Shown: positions 9,253-19,507, counted from the stretch's first letter. The stretch is 64,000 bases of DNA from Pseudomonas agarici (GCF_900109755.1 NZ_FOAR01000005.1:124001-188000), one strand, 5' to 3'. Numbers and translations are program-made. Notes: a model not told the origin generated them from the sequence alone.

Positions 9253-10078
9253 TACCTGTGATCATTGGAGCGGGCTCCAAAACGTTTTTTCCAGGCGAGG
9301 TAAAAAGGTAGCTGTCCATCGACAGCACCCCATAGGTAATGCCCCCTTCGAGTACCTGGGTATCGTACTGTTCGCCTGCTGCCCCTAGAGCAATGAATAA
9401 CGGCAAGAAGTGCTCGTCCGTCGGGTGCGCCCGCTCGGCGGAGGGGGCGTACTGCCGGTAGTCCAACAACTGGTCGGTGTTGCCGCTCTTCAGGGCTCGC
9501 GCAGTCCAATCGGCGAAACGCTTCACATAGTCAGCTCCATGCGTGGAATTGCCGCGAAACTCATAGAGGTTGTGAGTGAGGCTGCCTGAAGCCACGATGA
9601 ACACATTCATCTCTCGCAAGGGCTTTAGGGCTTGACCGAGTTTCCAAGCATTCCGGGTGTCCAAGGTTGCAGGCATTGACACTTGAACTACCGGAATGTC
9701 TGCGTTGGGAGCCAGGTACAGAAGCGGCACCCAGGCGCCATGATCCAGCCCTCTGACAGGATCGAGCTGGGACTTCCAGCCGGCTCCCTGCAGCAAGTTG
9801 ACAATGTGCTCAGCCAGCTCTGGGGCACCGGGCGCAGGGTATTGCAACTCGTACAATGCGTCGGGAAACCCTCCAAAGTCATGGATGGTTTTCGGGGCGG
9901 TGCTTGCGGTCACGCTGACTTCATCACGCGTCATCCAGTGTGGAGACAGAACCACGATGGCGTCGGGCTTCGGCAGTTCGCGGCTGAGTTCGGTCAGCCG
10001 CTTACCGGCGAGACCAGGCTCGATTGCGAACATCGGAGCACCGTGAGACACAAACAGCGGCGGGTAGAGTGTGCTCAT
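9245..10078 (-). CDS. LigB-type extradiol dioxygenase, 4,5-DOPA dioxygenase family (YgiD-like)
   Basis: Non-haem metal dioxygenase acting on catecholic substrates; the family is named for 4,5-DOPA extradiol cleavage. It has 277 residues from ATG 10078, preceded by a GGAGA ribosome binding site; the longer reading from 10114 is not favoured. The metal-binding His motifs are visible: FVSHGAPMFAIE near residue 8, VVLSPHWMTRDE near residue 43 and RGLDHGAWVPLLYL near residue 108. It overlaps the downstream broken esterase gene and is divergent from a LysR gene, which is its probable regulator. The natural substrate is unknown; a role in detoxifying quinone or catechol compounds is inference. Confidence 0.87.
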   Translation of the reverse strand: MSTLYPPLFVSHGAPMFAIEPGLAGKRLTELSRELPKPDAIVVLSPHWMTRDEVSVTASTAPKTIHDFGGFPDALYELQYPAPGAPELAEHIVNLLQGAGWKSQLDPVRGLDHGAWVPLLYLAPNADIPVVQVSMPATLDTRNAWKLGQALKPLREMNVFIVASGSLTHNLYEFRGNSTHGADYVKRFADWTARALKSGNTDQLLDYRQYAPSAERAHPTDEHFLPLFIALGAAGEQYDTQVLEGGITYGVLSMDSYLFTSPGKNVLEPAPMITGNE

Positions 10079-10306
10079 GGAATGATCTCCAAAATGAGTG
10101 ACTTGCTCAGCCAAGCGGGAGCAGGGGGGGCAGGATCCGCACTGAGATATTCAGGCTCAAGATAACGGCTGTTAATCAGGCCACCGATATCATAACCAGC
10201 TCAATCGCTTAGGTTGCTTGGCGCTTCAATAGGTTCATTTTGATAGGTTGATCAGGTGGGATAAATAAGCTCAAATGGGATGAATTGTTCCACCAGGAGA
10301 GACAGT

Positions 10307-11221
10307 TTGGACAGAGCTTTGGAGATGCAAGTTTTCTGCACTGTTGTCGAGAAGGGCAGCTTCATTGGTGCCGCAGAGCCGCTTGGGATGTCCAAGGCCG
10401 CCATTTCTCGGTATGTGAGCGGCCTGGAGGAGCGCCTTGGGGCACGGCTGCTTCACCGCACAACGCGGCGTTTATCCATGACAGAGGAGGGGCGGCAGTT
10501 TTTCCAGCGCGCCAAGGAAGTCTTGGTCATGATGGATGCCGCTGAGGAGGCGGTTTCCTCAGCAAGCCCCGAGCCCAGCGGTGTGCTAAGAATCAATGCG
10601 CCGCAGAGCTTTGGCGTGCTGCATCTCTCCTCTTTATGGGCCGACTTCATGAAGGCTCACCCCAAGGTCGAACTCGACATCAGCCTGAATGATCGTATCG
10701 TTGATCTCGTGGAAGAAGGATTCGACCTGGCTATCCGAATCGCTCGACTGGAAAATTCCTCGCTGGTGGGGCGACAGCTTGCCAGCACACGAATGTGCCT
10801 ATGCGCTGCCCCCAGCTACTTGGCGACGCACCCTGCAATCAAAACGATTGCAGATATTTCCGAACACGGCGTGATCGCATACACGAACTTTTCCAGTGGC
10901 AACGAATGGTTCTTCGATGGGGTAGGAGGGCGTGAAAGCGTGCGCACCCGATCAATCGTTCGCTGCAACAACGGCGATACGTGTCGCAGCATCACGCTGG
11001 CAGGCGAGGGCATTTCGTTGCAGCCAAGCTTCATGGTGGCGCAAGACATACGTAAAGGGGATCTCGTAGAAATTTTGCCCGAATACCAATCCGTGCAACT
11101 TGGGATCTATGCCGTCTACCCCACTCGCAAACACTTGCTGCCTAAGGTGAGGGCGCTGGTTAATTTCCTCGCTGAGCGATTCTTCACGCCGCCCTGGGAA
11201 AACGCTGCTTCACCATCGTAG
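10307..11221 (+). CDS. LysR family transcriptional regulator
   Basis: 304-residue LysR-type regulator with an N-terminal winged helix (MQVFCTVVEKGSFIGAAEPL and GMSKAAISRYVSGLEERLGA) and a periplasmic-binding-like effector domain. The TTG at 10307 is chosen as start because AGGAGA at 10295-10300 is six bases upstream; the ATG at 10280 would place that ribosome binding site inside the gene. It is divergent from the dioxygenase-esterase-DoxX genes across a 228-nt gap, the classic arrangement for a LysR protein controlling the neighbouring operon. The inducer is unknown; a quinone or aromatic compound would suit the context. Confidence 0.88.
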   Translation: MDRALEMQVFCTVVEKGSFIGAAEPLGMSKAAISRYVSGLEERLGARLLHRTTRRLSMTEEGRQFFQRAKEVLVMMDAAEEAVSSASPEPSGVLRINAPQSFGVLHLSSLWADFMKAHPKVELDISLNDRIVDLVEEGFDLAIRIARLENSSLVGRQLASTRMCLCAAPSYLATHPAIKTIADISEHGVIAYTNFSSGNEWFFDGVGGRESVRTRSIVRCNNGDTCRSITLAGEGISLQPSFMVAQDIRKGDLVEILPEYQSVQLGIYAVYPTRKHLLPKVRALVNFLAERFFTPPWENAASPS

Positions 11222-11518
11222 AGCGCCAGAGCGTCCGCACACACGAATGGCTGACGAGTCACCGAATTATCAAAAAAACTGATTGATCTACAGCAAAATT
11301 TACGCTTTTAGTTTTGTTTTTTTGAAAGGATGATAGCTAAAGGCTTCTGGGCAACCTGGAGAACCGACATGATCGAGCTACGTTGCTCCTGCATCTGCGT
11401 CGACACCAGGTAACAAATTTCGTTTAACGACAGAGGTTCCAGCATGGGTTGGCTCAGCGATTTACTAGCCAAGGTTGTTGGCAGTGACAATCAAACTCCA
11501 CACAAAGAGGAAGTAAAG

Positions 11519-12121
11519 ATGGCAAAGTTATTGGTACTTTATCATTCCATGTACGGTCATATTGAGACCATGGCTCATCAGGTCGCCGAGGGAGCCCGCA
11601 AGGTGCCGGGTGTAGAGGTCACCGTCAAGCGTGTACCGGAAACCATGGATGCCGAAGCATTCAAAGCTGCCCACGGCAAAGCCGACCAGCAGGCAGCAAT
11701 TGCCAGCCCGGACGAGCTGGGTAACTACGATGCAATTATCTTCGGTACCCCAACACGCTTCGGAAATATGTCGGGCCAGATGCGCAACTTCCTGGATCAG
11801 ACCGGCGGACTGTGGGCAAAAGGCGCATTGGTTGGCAAGGTTGCCAGTGTGTTCACCTCGACCGGTACCGGTGGCGGCGAAGAAATGACCATCGCCTCGA
11901 CTTGGACCACCTTGGCTCACCACGGCATGATCATCGTTCCTCTGGGCTACAGCACACCTGCATTGTTCGATATTTCACAGGTTGGCGGCGGCACCCCATA
12001 TGGTGCTTCGACCATCGCTGGTGGTGACGGCTCGCGTCAACCGGATGCTCGTGAACTGGACATTGCTCGTCACCAGGGCGAGTACGTTGCCAAATTCGCT
12101 GCCAAACTGGCAAACGCGTAA
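11519..12121 (+). CDS. wrbA: NAD(P)H:quinone oxidoreductase WrbA
   Basis: Flavodoxin-like FMN enzyme that reduces quinones by two electrons, limiting redox cycling. From ATG 11519 (AGAGGAAG upstream) it has 200 residues, the normal WrbA size. Motifs include [15 protein letters not shown] (FMN phosphate loop), [29 protein letters not shown] and [10 protein letters not shown]. An in-frame ATG at 11444 would add 25 residues and also has an AGAGG-like site, so an extended form cannot be excluded. Position next to the LysR, dioxygenase and DoxX genes suggests a local quinone-stress module. Confidence 0.93.
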   Translation: MAKLLVLYHSMYGHIETMAHQVAEGARKVPGVEVTVKRVPETMDAEAFKAAHGKADQQAAIASPDELGNYDAIIFGTPTRFGNMSGQMRNFLDQTGGLWAKGALVGKVASVFTSTGTGGGEEMTIASTWTTLAHHGMIIVPLGYSTPALFDISQVGGGTPYGASTIAGGDGSRQPDARELDIARHQGEYVAKFAAKLANA

Positions 12122-12182
12122 TTCCGAGGCGGCATCGGATCGTGTTCGATTAAGGTGACGCCTTCGAACTTCTGGCTGCACA

Positions 12183-12216
12183 CTAACGCTACCGCCTTTA
12201 TTGGGTAGCGGGTTAG
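12183..12216 (+). terminator. Weak hairpin after wrbA
   Basis: CTAAC-GCTACC pairs with GGTAGC and GTTAG across a 10-nt loop, with a 2-nt bulge. There is no T-run after it, so it may be a weak terminator or an mRNA-stabilising structure. Confidence 0.3.
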
Positions 12217-13605
12217 TCGTTGCACTCGTTAATCCCGCTAATTCGACCCATTCAAGCAGGCAAGGGCGACACTCCCACAGGAATGCTTTCTGTCGGAGTG
12301 ATTGGACGAGCTCCCTGAAAGTGAGCAGCAGGCAGTTACCCTCGTAGCACTTAATTTAACATAATATACATTATGCGTACTTAAATGCACGGATCTGAGG
12401 GCAGCCCTAACTGTCGAGACTTTTTAAATATGCGAATAAATAGCTAAATATGAAACGGCCGAAAAATCAGCCCCTTAGTGACATCCGCTCACTGCATCGT
12501 CCAGAAAGTATTATTTAAATATGCGCATCAGCTTTCGTACCGGATCGGAAATCCTTAAAACGTCAGCGTGGTGAATCGAGCCTGGTGTCCTTCGTTGCCG
12601 GAGTGGTTGCAGATCGCCTGCCCAGTAGTCGTTTGACTTCTCAAAGGTCTAGCGCCGATCTTGCCGCATCCGTCGCACCTGATCGGTCTGCATTAACAAC
12701 GCTTCCAAGAATGTCAGCAATCATGACGCTGTGTGAAATCTGAGGCTTTCGGCATGGTGTCAGTGCGCGGATTTCAAGGACAGCCATACCGGTATTGGCC
12801 AATGCCTGGTGACGCCGTCGATAATTACGCTCCTCGCGAGCCATGCACCAAGCATTGTTCTGAAACACCATTTAAGTATGAGTCAGGTGGCAAATGTAGG
12901 CGCCTTTTCCGGCTAGCGGCGCGGCTTCATCTGACGGCTTGAGCATTCCTGGATCGGGAAGTCGCCGGGAAGCACTTCAAGCGGTTTTCGGTGCATTCTT
13001 GACACAGTAAACAGAATGCCTGGAGCTCATGCTGTACGCTCGAAATGCGGGCCAACATGTATGTGATAAACACGATGAAGTACGGTTTTGCCATTGTGAA
13101 AACATACAACTATTTAAGCGGTCTAAACGTGTTTGGAAATGTCGACTAGATTAGCGAACGCCCGTTTCAAAGGCGTCGCAGCGTATCCCGAGCTGGCAAT
13201 AACGCAATTGGGGATTGCCGACTTCACCCGTTCCGATTATTCACGGCTGCTTTTCATTAGCGGACTGTTTGACTACTGTTTTCTCGTAGTACATTCGTTT
13301 TGGAGGTGTAACGTTCTTGGTCTGAGTGCAATTCAACTAAATAGTCATTTAGTTGAGCTAAAATTAGATATTCGGATTTTTACGGCGAAATTCGATTGGG
13401 CGCCGGAGACTGATCTGAAATTTAGCTGCTAAATCGACAACGTGTTGAGCCAAAACTACGGCGAATCGAGCCATGTTAGTATCCAATGATGTGCAACTGG
13501 AGGAAACTTTCTGCCAACACCCCCTCCTCCCCTTACTCCTATCAGTGTATCAATAGGAGTAGCCACGTCCTCGTGCTGACGTGCCGCAAGCGCCACCTCA
13601 ACTCA
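12217..13605. other. AT-rich stretch of about 1.4 kb without a convincing gene
   Basis: Composition is more AT-rich than the surroundings and the only open frames are under about 100 codons, without ribosome binding sites or recognisable domains. Small dyads occur: CATAAT-ATAC-ATTATG at 12360-12375 and CAACTAAAT-AGTC-ATTTAGTTG at 13334-13355. The latter contains an 11-base sequence that recurs at 19681. It may be eroded foreign DNA at the edge of the effector/adhesin block. Confidence 0.5.
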
Positions 13606-14454
13606 TTACATTAAGCCAGTTTCAAAATAAGCGGCATCCAGAAAATACGTCTTGCCCAACAGCTTACCTCCCCCATACCAAGAGGTACGATTGAAGCTCA
13701 GGTTTAGCCCGTCGTACCCATACTCAAAAAGATAGCCGTTGTTACTGCGGAACTTGAAGTTGCTATCGGAGTATTCAAGCAAAATAAATTCGATACCCTG
13801 ACCGCTGCCGTAGAGTTCCTTAACGCGCCTCAAGTAATCCGGGGCGATTGCAGTAAATAGTTTCTTTACGTGCAGGTTGTATTGATCAAGTGTAAGTCCC
13901 GGAGTCTTTTCCAGCTCACTGGCAATGAGTGCGAATAGGTCTGTGTCAGCTCTGGCGACAGCAAGTTGTACACTGAGAAAAAGATTGAGTTTCTTTGGGT
14001 CAACAACCAGTGTTTTGGGTTTGGTAATCCCGGCAGCTTCGGGTTTCGCTTCGACCATGAATTCGCTGGTTTTCGGCAAGGTCATGGCTGATGTGGCTAT
14101 ATAGGCGGCACAAGCGGTCATTCTCGAAGGTAGGTCCGGATTCACCAGCAATGAAAGCGGGTGGCCTTGTGCTGGGATGTTGTTGAGCTCGATACCTTGT
14201 TGATGCAGTGTCTGGTTAACCTGTTCCTGCGAGCTTTCTCCACGGGCCAGTGCACAGACTTGGCGCATCACCAGGTCATTGCGCTGGCCTGCGACGGTCG
14301 GTACCAGGGCCATTACTGCGCCCTGAATGATAGGCAGTGCTGGCAACGCCACATTGTGTGAGGCGGTTTTTTCAGCCCGATGGAGGGACGAATCATCGCA
14401 ACCAACCAGAAAGATCAGCGGCAAAACCCAGCCGGGCATCTTCAGTAATGACAT
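13606..14454 (-). CDS. Putative outer-membrane lipoprotein of unknown function
   Basis: 282 residues from ATG 14454, with a lipoprotein signal peptide MSLLKMPGWVLPLIFLVGC (lipobox FLVGC, lipidated Cys 19). The longer in-frame reading from 14496 would bury the signal and is rejected. The mature protein has no domain I recognise; it is mixed alpha/beta with a Tyr/Asn-rich C-terminus. It lies just downstream of the trimeric autotransporter gene on the same strand. Some trimeric autotransporters are encoded with an accessory lipoprotein that helps surface display (for example SadB beside SadA in Salmonella), so an accessory role is possible by analogy only. A hairpin between the two genes may partly separate their expression. 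Confidence 0.75.
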   Translation of the reverse strand: MSLLKMPGWVLPLIFLVGCDDSSLHRAEKTASHNVALPALPIIQGAVMALVPTVAGQRNDLVMRQVCALARGESSQEQVNQTLHQQGIELNNIPAQGHPLSLLVNPDLPSRMTACAAYIATSAMTLPKTSEFMVEAKPEAAGITKPKTLVVDPKKLNLFLSVQLAVARADTDLFALIASELEKTPGLTLDQYNLHVKKLFTAIAPDYLRRVKELYGSGQGIEFILLEYSDSNFKFRSNNGYLFEYGYDGLNLSFNRTSWYGGGKLLGKTYFLDAAYFETGLM

Positions 14455-14480
14455 GACACGGGTCTCGTGTGGGAACGTAT

Positions 14481-14508
14481 AAAACCAGGCTGGCACGGGG
14501 CAGCCTGG
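14481..14508 (-). terminator. Rho-independent terminator candidate after the autotransporter gene
   Basis: A perfect 8-bp stem, CCAGGCTG at 14485-14492 and CAGCCTGG at 14501-14508 with an 8-nt loop, is followed on the minus strand by TTTTAT. It lies between the autotransporter stop (14556) and the lipoprotein start (14454). Confidence 0.55.
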
Positions 14509-14555
14509 CCGTCAGCTTTAAACAATGTTTGCAATGATGCGAACGCTCCGGCTAC

Positions 14556-17500
14556 CTACCACTGGTAGCCCACGCCGATACCAACCCCTGCATCCCTCCG
14601 CGTGTTGGTCGTGGCCTGCAGTTTGGAGACCCAACGGCCATTGTCGGAGATTCTCGAAACGCCAAACGACAGCGCCGATTGCCCGCGATAGCTGGCCCCA
14701 GCGATTGATGTCATGCTGGCACCGGGCGAGTAAGGCTGGGGCAAGCTCGCCATGGCCATCGCACCGGCAATACCCGCACTCAAGATGTCGTCTTGTTTTT
14801 TCAGATCGCGCTTGAGCTCGAAGTAACGCTGGTCGGTATAAGCATTGGTGTTGTTGGTGATGTTGGACACGCTCTTGTTGAGCTGGTCTAAGTTCACCGC
14901 ATCGGTCCCTTGGGTTGCAGCCGCCACGTTGGTGATCTGCCGCTCATTACCAGTAGCGCCTACTGAGACACTGTTGTCACGATCGGCCACCGAGTTGGCT
15001 CCCAGCGCAGTACTGTTTTTCCCACTGGCAGTAGCGCCGTTACCCAAGGCAACCGAGTTTTCACCGGTTGCCTTGGCATTGGTGCCCACTGCCGCGCTGT
15101 TGTTGCCGGATGCCACCGAGCCGGCACCGCCCGCTACCGCATTGACGCCGGTTGCGGACGGCTTGGCGGCAGCGGAGGTATTGTTCACTTGGAACATGCC
15201 ATCGGTACCGTTCTGGACCTTGGATATATTGTCCTCTACCTGGGTGACCCTGTTGTCCACATTGGTGATGGCACTGCCGATGTTGCTGATGGAGTTGTTC
15301 ACATTGCGCAGTGAGTCATCCGTGTACTGCTTGGACTGCGCCACTGCCCCATCGAGTTGCCTCACGTTGACTGCATCGGTGGGCTCCTGACCATCGGCGA
15401 CGTTACTGATCGTGCGGGTTTCACCAGTGGCGGCATTGCCCACCGAAACAGTACCCACAACGTTGTTGTTGCTGGCATTAGAGTATTTACCGGTATAGGG
15501 CGCCTGTGCACCGCGTCCGTTGTCGCTGGCATTCTGGCCAAGTGCCACGCTACCATCCGCGCTGGCAATGGCGCCGCTACCCATCGCCACTGAACCTGTA
15601 CCCGAAGCTACGGAAGCGTTGCCTGAGGCCACCGAAGAGGCGCCTGATGATTGGGCATTAGGCCCAATGGCTATCGAATCGGCACCGCTGGCCACCGAAT
15701 CGGCCTGGGTGGAGTTGGCGTGGAAGTATTTCACGCCGCCGCCATTGGTGATGTTATTGATGTTGCCTTCAATGGTGGTGACGCGTCCGCCAAGGTTGGT
15801 GATGTTGGTGGTGTTCTGTGCCACCTGGTCACCGACTTCCGTCAATTGCGCGACGTTGACCGCATCGTTGGCGGCAGAGCCCGCTGCTACGCCGGTAACT
15901 TTGCGATTGCCGAGGGCGGTACCGACCCCCAGTTCTCCGACCGAGGTCTGTGGAGCCGTGAGGCCATAGGCGGCGTAGGCGTCCTGGGCGCCTACGGTGG
16001 TGATCGAGCTGGAACCCAGCGCAATGCTCATGGCGTGGCTGGCCATCGCCCCCGCGCCGAGGGCCAGGGACTGTTCACCCTGAGCCTGGGCTTCGGAACC
16101 AATGGCGATGCCGGAGGCCAACTGCACCTGCGTGTTTCGACCGATGGCAATGCCGCCAGGGGCGGCTTGAGCGACGGTGGCCTGGTTGCCGATACCAATG
16201 CCGTTGTCGCCATTGACCACAGTCGCCGGTCCTACGGCTATAGCTTCCTGGCCTACTGCCAGCGAATCTTGCGGATTGGCTGAGTTGGTGTGAAAGTACC
16301 GGGTACCCGTAGCACTAAGGGACCCAATAGCACCGCTCAGTTGGCGCAAGGTCACGGCATCATGAGCGTCCGTTGCGTCTGCTACGTTGGTGATTTGCCG
16401 GTATTCACCGCTTTTACCGACGGACACGGCACCCAAAAGCGTTGCGTCGGAGGTGTCATAGCGAATGATGCCGTTACCCACCGGAATCTGGCCAGTGCCA
16501 GGGGCGATGGCCCGATCCGACACCGAATCTTGGCCCAGTGCCACACCGCCCACCACTTGCACGCTGCTCCGGTTACCCAGTGCCACGCTGCCATCGGTTG
16601 TTGCTGCCGCACCAGCTCCAGCCGCCAGGGATTGGGCGCCGCCCGCTAACGATTGCGGACCTACCGCGACGCTGTCAAGGCCGCTGGCGGCGCTGTCTGC
16701 CAGGCTCGAATTGGCGTGAAAATACTTAATACCCGCGCCGTTGTTGACGATGTTGTTGAGCGTGGTGCCGACAGCCTCTACCGCGATGTTGGTGGCAAAC
16801 AACTGGCTGCCATTGACCGCATCGGTGCTGGTACCTGTGACTTGGCCAGCCGCGACGTTGCTGATCTGTCGTTCGTTGCCCGAGCTGCCAACACTCAGAA
16901 CGCCGCCTGCCACAGGAGCGCCGCCTGCAAAGGTGTAGGTGGTGCCGTTGATAGTCGCATCGGGCGTTGCTTTAGCAGCTGCAACGGTTGAGTTATTGCC
17001 CAACACAACAGCACCGTCCAGACCTGCCGCAACATTGATGTTGTTGCCTAGCGCAAATGCATTGTTGGCACTGATGATGTTGTTGTTACCCAGCGAGTAT
17101 GAGCCTGCACCCGTGATCGTCGTCGGGTCGCCAATGGCTCCTGAGTTTGCCCCGCTGACGTTATTCCCGCTACCGATGCTGATGGCGTTGGCAGCAGAAG
17201 CCGTTGAACCATTGCCTATTGCGATGGTGCCCAGTTGGCTCGCGGACGCTCCATTGCCTATGGCTGTGCTACTGGCGCCCGACGCCGAAGTATGACTACC
17301 TATTGCGACAGCATTACTCTGTGCGGCATTAGCCAGCACACCTAACGCTGTCGCAGAAGCGGCGCCGGCGCCGCTCTGAGCGCCGATCGCTATGGCGTCG
17401 GTACCCGTTGCCTGGGCTCCCTTTATATTATTGCTGCCGATTGCAATAGAGCCTGTACCTGAAGCTGTTGTGGAGTTCGCGACAGATAGGGCTGTTGTGC

Positions 17501-18023
17501 CATTACCGCCTGCTCCGCCAATCGCAACAGAGTTCAGCGCTGTCGCGTTACTACCAAAGCCCAAGGCAGTAGAGCCAATACCCGTTGCAACGGTCTCAAG
17601 GCCGAAGGCGCTACCCCATTTCGCCACACTGCTATTGAAGCCAAAAGCCGAGCCGCCATCACCGCTTACCGTGGCAAATGAACCGTATGCAGAGGCGGCG
17701 CTAAGCGCATTACCGTTAGCGTTGCATCCTGCCACTGTCGAATAGGTTCCACTGCCATCGGTAGGCCCGGCCGTATTTACGCCAGTAGTAAGTCGACCCA
17801 CCGTCACGGCAGGTGCTACTGCTCCGACACAGCTTCCGTTTGGAGTAATGGTGTTAGCCCAAACAGGCTGGACACTGCTCAACGCCATAGTAGTGCTCGT
17901 TGCAACCCAGAGCCCCACCTTTTTAATATTGCATGACTGTCCAGCAGAAGATGCTAATTCCGAGGCTACCATCTTCCAGCCATGACGGCTAATACACCAG
18001 ACAACACGATAAAATCTATCCAT
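14556..18023 (-). CDS. Trimeric autotransporter adhesin (YadA-like)
   Basis: Surface adhesin secreted by the type Vc route, 1155 residues. The N-terminus MDRFYRVVWCISRHGWKMVA is an extended signal peptide region (ESPR), followed by a hydrophobic core ending at PVWA. The passenger holds many YadA-like head repeats of the AxAxGxxSxALG type (for example VALGNGATASGKNSTALGAN), interspersed with neck/stalk segments of the DAVNxxQL type at several points. A short coiled coil (DQRYFELKRDLKKQDDILSA) leads into a YadA-type C-terminal anchor ending GVGIGVGYQW with a terminal aromatic. Start ATG 18023 has AGGAAG upstream. It follows the type III effector gene by 74 nt without a visible terminator, so read-through from the hrp promoter is possible. 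Confidence 0.93.
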   Translation of the reverse strand: MDRFYRVVWCISRHGWKMVASELASSAGQSCNIKKVGLWVATSTTMALSSVQPVWANTITPNGSCVGAVAPAVTVGRLTTGVNTAGPTDGSGTYSTVAGCNANGNALSAASAYGSFATVSGDGGSAFGFNSSVAKWGSAFGLETVATGIGSTALGFGSNATALNSVAIGGAGGNGTTALSVANSTTASGTGSIAIGSNNIKGAQATGTDAIAIGAQSGAGAASATALGVLANAAQSNAVAIGSHTSASGASSTAIGNGASASQLGTIAIGNGSTASAANAISIGSGNNVSGANSGAIGDPTTITGAGSYSLGNNNIISANNAFALGNNINVAAGLDGAVVLGNNSTVAAAKATPDATINGTTYTFAGGAPVAGGVLSVGSSGNERQISNVAAGQVTGTSTDAVNGSQLFATNIAVEAVGTTLNNIVNNGAGIKYFHANSSLADSAASGLDSVAVGPQSLAGGAQSLAAGAGAAATTDGSVALGNRSSVQVVGGVALGQDSVSDRAIAPGTGQIPVGNGIIRYDTSDATLLGAVSVGKSGEYRQITNVADATDAHDAVTLRQLSGAIGSLSATGTRYFHTNSANPQDSLAVGQEAIAVGPATVVNGDNGIGIGNQATVAQAAPGGIAIGRNTQVQLASGIAIGSEAQAQGEQSLALGAGAMASHAMSIALGSSSITTVGAQDAYAAYGLTAPQTSVGELGVGTALGNRKVTGVAAGSAANDAVNVAQLTEVGDQVAQNTTNITNLGGRVTTIEGNINNITNGGGVKYFHANSTQADSVASGADSIAIGPNAQSSGASSVASGNASVASGTGSVAMGSGAIASADGSVALGQNASDNGRGAQAPYTGKYSNASNNNVVGTVSVGNAATGETRTISNVADGQEPTDAVNVRQLDGAVAQSKQYTDDSLRNVNNSISNIGSAITNVDNRVTQVEDNISKVQNGTDGMFQVNNTSAAAKPSATGVNAVAGGAGSVASGNNSAAVGTNAKATGENSVALGNGATASGKNSTALGANSVADRDNSVSVGATGNERQITNVAAATQGTDAVNLDQLNKSVSNITNNTNAYTDQRYFELKRDLKKQDDILSAGIAGAMAMASLPQPYSPGASMTSIAGASYRGQSALSFGVSRISDNGRWVSKLQATTNTRRDAGVGIGVGYQW

Positions 18024-18097
18024 TTCTCGCTTCCTTACCTAAGTCGGACACATTTCAACCGGCATAAATCCCATTACCCGTCCGCTTTCAGAGATAT

Positions 18098-19069
18098 CTA
18101 AATCCCCTTGAACCGCCCATACAGATCCGGGTGAGTCTGAACCTTCTGTTCGTACTCACGAACCACCGCAAGTTTTCCGGCCAACTGATTGCTGCTCATC
18201 CTGTCAAAGGATTCTGGATGTTGGTGACCGTCGGTGTATTTCATGCTCGGGTCGGCAGATAGTGTGCGCACATCGTAAAAAAACTGGCCTTCCTCCTTAA
18301 GACACTCAGCCAACTCCTGGACCAACGCAGGACCGATTGCCGGAAACCCCTGGGCCTGCATGCGTTGATTGACCTCCACGCTCGACATCGGCCGTATGCC
18401 ACTGAGCACAGCCTGCGCATCGGGATTACCCGAGCGGCTATTAAACTGCTTCTTCACGACCAGATCGTTGGGATTGATAAGTGAATTGCTTAGCGTCGTC
18501 GCGACGGGGATACTCGGCCATGCGTCGACCAATGCCACGTTTTCACTGCTTTCGCGCGGATCGCCGAGCATCACCAGGATGTGGTCGTTCCTGTACGAAA
18601 CATGGAACACTGGCGTATTGGCGCCGCGCGCGGCAAGCAGTGTATAAGCGATGTCAGCAAACTCCTGGCAGTTACCGCCTTGCAGGGTTGCTGCTGCTCT
18701 TGCGCTGTTGTAAGTCCTGTCTATCTGGGGATTTTGTTTACGAAACTCTGGCTTAAGTTCACGAGTCAGGTGCCCACGGGAATAACTTTCACCTTGAGAG
18801 CTAAGCACCGACAGCCACTGGTTGCCGGCGCCGTGGGGCAATAGGCGTTGTGTGTGTCTCTGCACCTTATCTGCCAGATGCAAGTTCTCTAAAGTTCTCG
18901 GTTTCACTACAACCACTGCATGACTGTACCGGCCCTGCATCCGCAAGGTCGTTTCGGGCATGGCGGCATGTACCGTGGAGGGCTGCGCAGGCGCCACCGG
19001 CGCTGGACTGTTGTATTGATTGTGATGAGCGTAGCCGCCGCTGTGAGACGGAATACCATTGTTGTTCAT
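18098..19069 (-). CDS. Candidate type III secretion effector with Cys-His-Asp transglutaminase-like core
   Basis: A 323-residue protein encoded 36 nt after a CesT-like chaperone gene and under the same hrp box. The first 38 residues are rich in Asn, Ser, His and Pro with no acidic residue, as expected of a type III export signal. Residues 131-184 fit a transglutaminase/cysteine-protease core: GGNCQEFADIAYTLLAARG (Cys134), SYRNDHILVMLGD (His163) and VALVDAW (Asp182). Spacings of 29 and 19 residues suit a C-H-D triad. P. syringae HopX/AvrPphE effectors (RopE in P. fluorescens) use such a triad and this could be a relative; that family call is inference. The protein probably acts inside a eukaryotic host cell. 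Confidence 0.75.
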   Translation of the reverse strand: MNNNGIPSHSGGYAHHNQYNSPAPVAPAQPSTVHAAMPETTLRMQGRYSHAVVVVKPRTLENLHLADKVQRHTQRLLPHGAGNQWLSVLSSQGESYSRGHLTRELKPEFRKQNPQIDRTYNSARAAATLQGGNCQEFADIAYTLLAARGANTPVFHVSYRNDHILVMLGDPRESSENVALVDAWPSIPVATTLSNSLINPNDLVVKKQFNSRSGNPDAQAVLSGIRPMSSVEVNQRMQAQGFPAIGPALVQELAECLKEEGQFFYDVRTLSADPSMKYTDGHQHPESFDRMSSNQLAGKLAVVREYEQKVQTHPDLYGRFKGI

Positions 19070-19105
19070 GATAATGAATACCTAGGATATTGGATGAGCA
19101 GGTTT

Positions 19106-19507
19106 TTACGCAGACACAGCCAGCCGCTTGTTCACGGTTTCGGTGTAGTGAGCAAAACGTTCATAAAGGCTGATCAGTTGATCGGGCGTCAATCCTTCCC
19201 ACGCTACACGAGCCCACAGCACAATCTGATCACCTACGCTATTGGCAGCAATCACAACGGGTGGAGACAGCGGGTTCATGACATTGGCCTGGAGTAATTC
19301 CAGCAGTACTTTCCCCGCATCTTTTGGCGCGACTTCAAACGGCAGACTGCTGCTTAGCGTCAGCGTGCCGAGTGGGTAATTGTGCAATTCAATCGAACGC
19401 TGGGAGCGCAGCATCAGCTCAAAAGCCTCTTCATGCCCGCTCACCGAAGGCGCCATTCCCAGGTATTTGAACAGCGGCTTCAACACATCAGTAAAGGTCG
19501 GTTGCAT
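19106..19507 (-). CDS. CesT-family type III secretion chaperone
   Basis: Small cytoplasmic chaperone (133 residues) expected to bind the N-terminus of the effector encoded downstream. The start TFTDVLKPLFKYLGM is typical of class I chaperones, and the central LHNYPLGTLTLSSSLPFEV and the helical C-terminus fit the fold. An in-frame start at 19582 exists, but the hrp box at 19553-19580 lies inside that extension. A transcript starting about ten bases after the hrp box could only use ATG 19507, so that start is chosen. The stop is 36 nt before the effector start, a standard chaperone-effector arrangement. Confidence 0.82.
   Translation of the reverse strand: MQPTFTDVLKPLFKYLGMAPSVSGHEEAFELMLRSQRSIELHNYPLGTLTLSSSLPFEVAPKDAGKVLLELLQANVMNPLSPPVVIAANSVGDQIVLWARVAWEGLTPDQLISLYERFAHYTETVNKRLAVSA

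Noticed and set aside
12641..12871. 76-codon minus-strand frame considered as a transposase remnant
   Set aside because: No recognisable catalytic motif, no ribosome binding site and no flanking inverted repeats; not enough to support a mobile element call.
13133..13432. 99-codon plus-strand frame in the AT-rich region
   Set aside because: No ribosome binding site and no recognisable domain; long frames of this size occur by chance.
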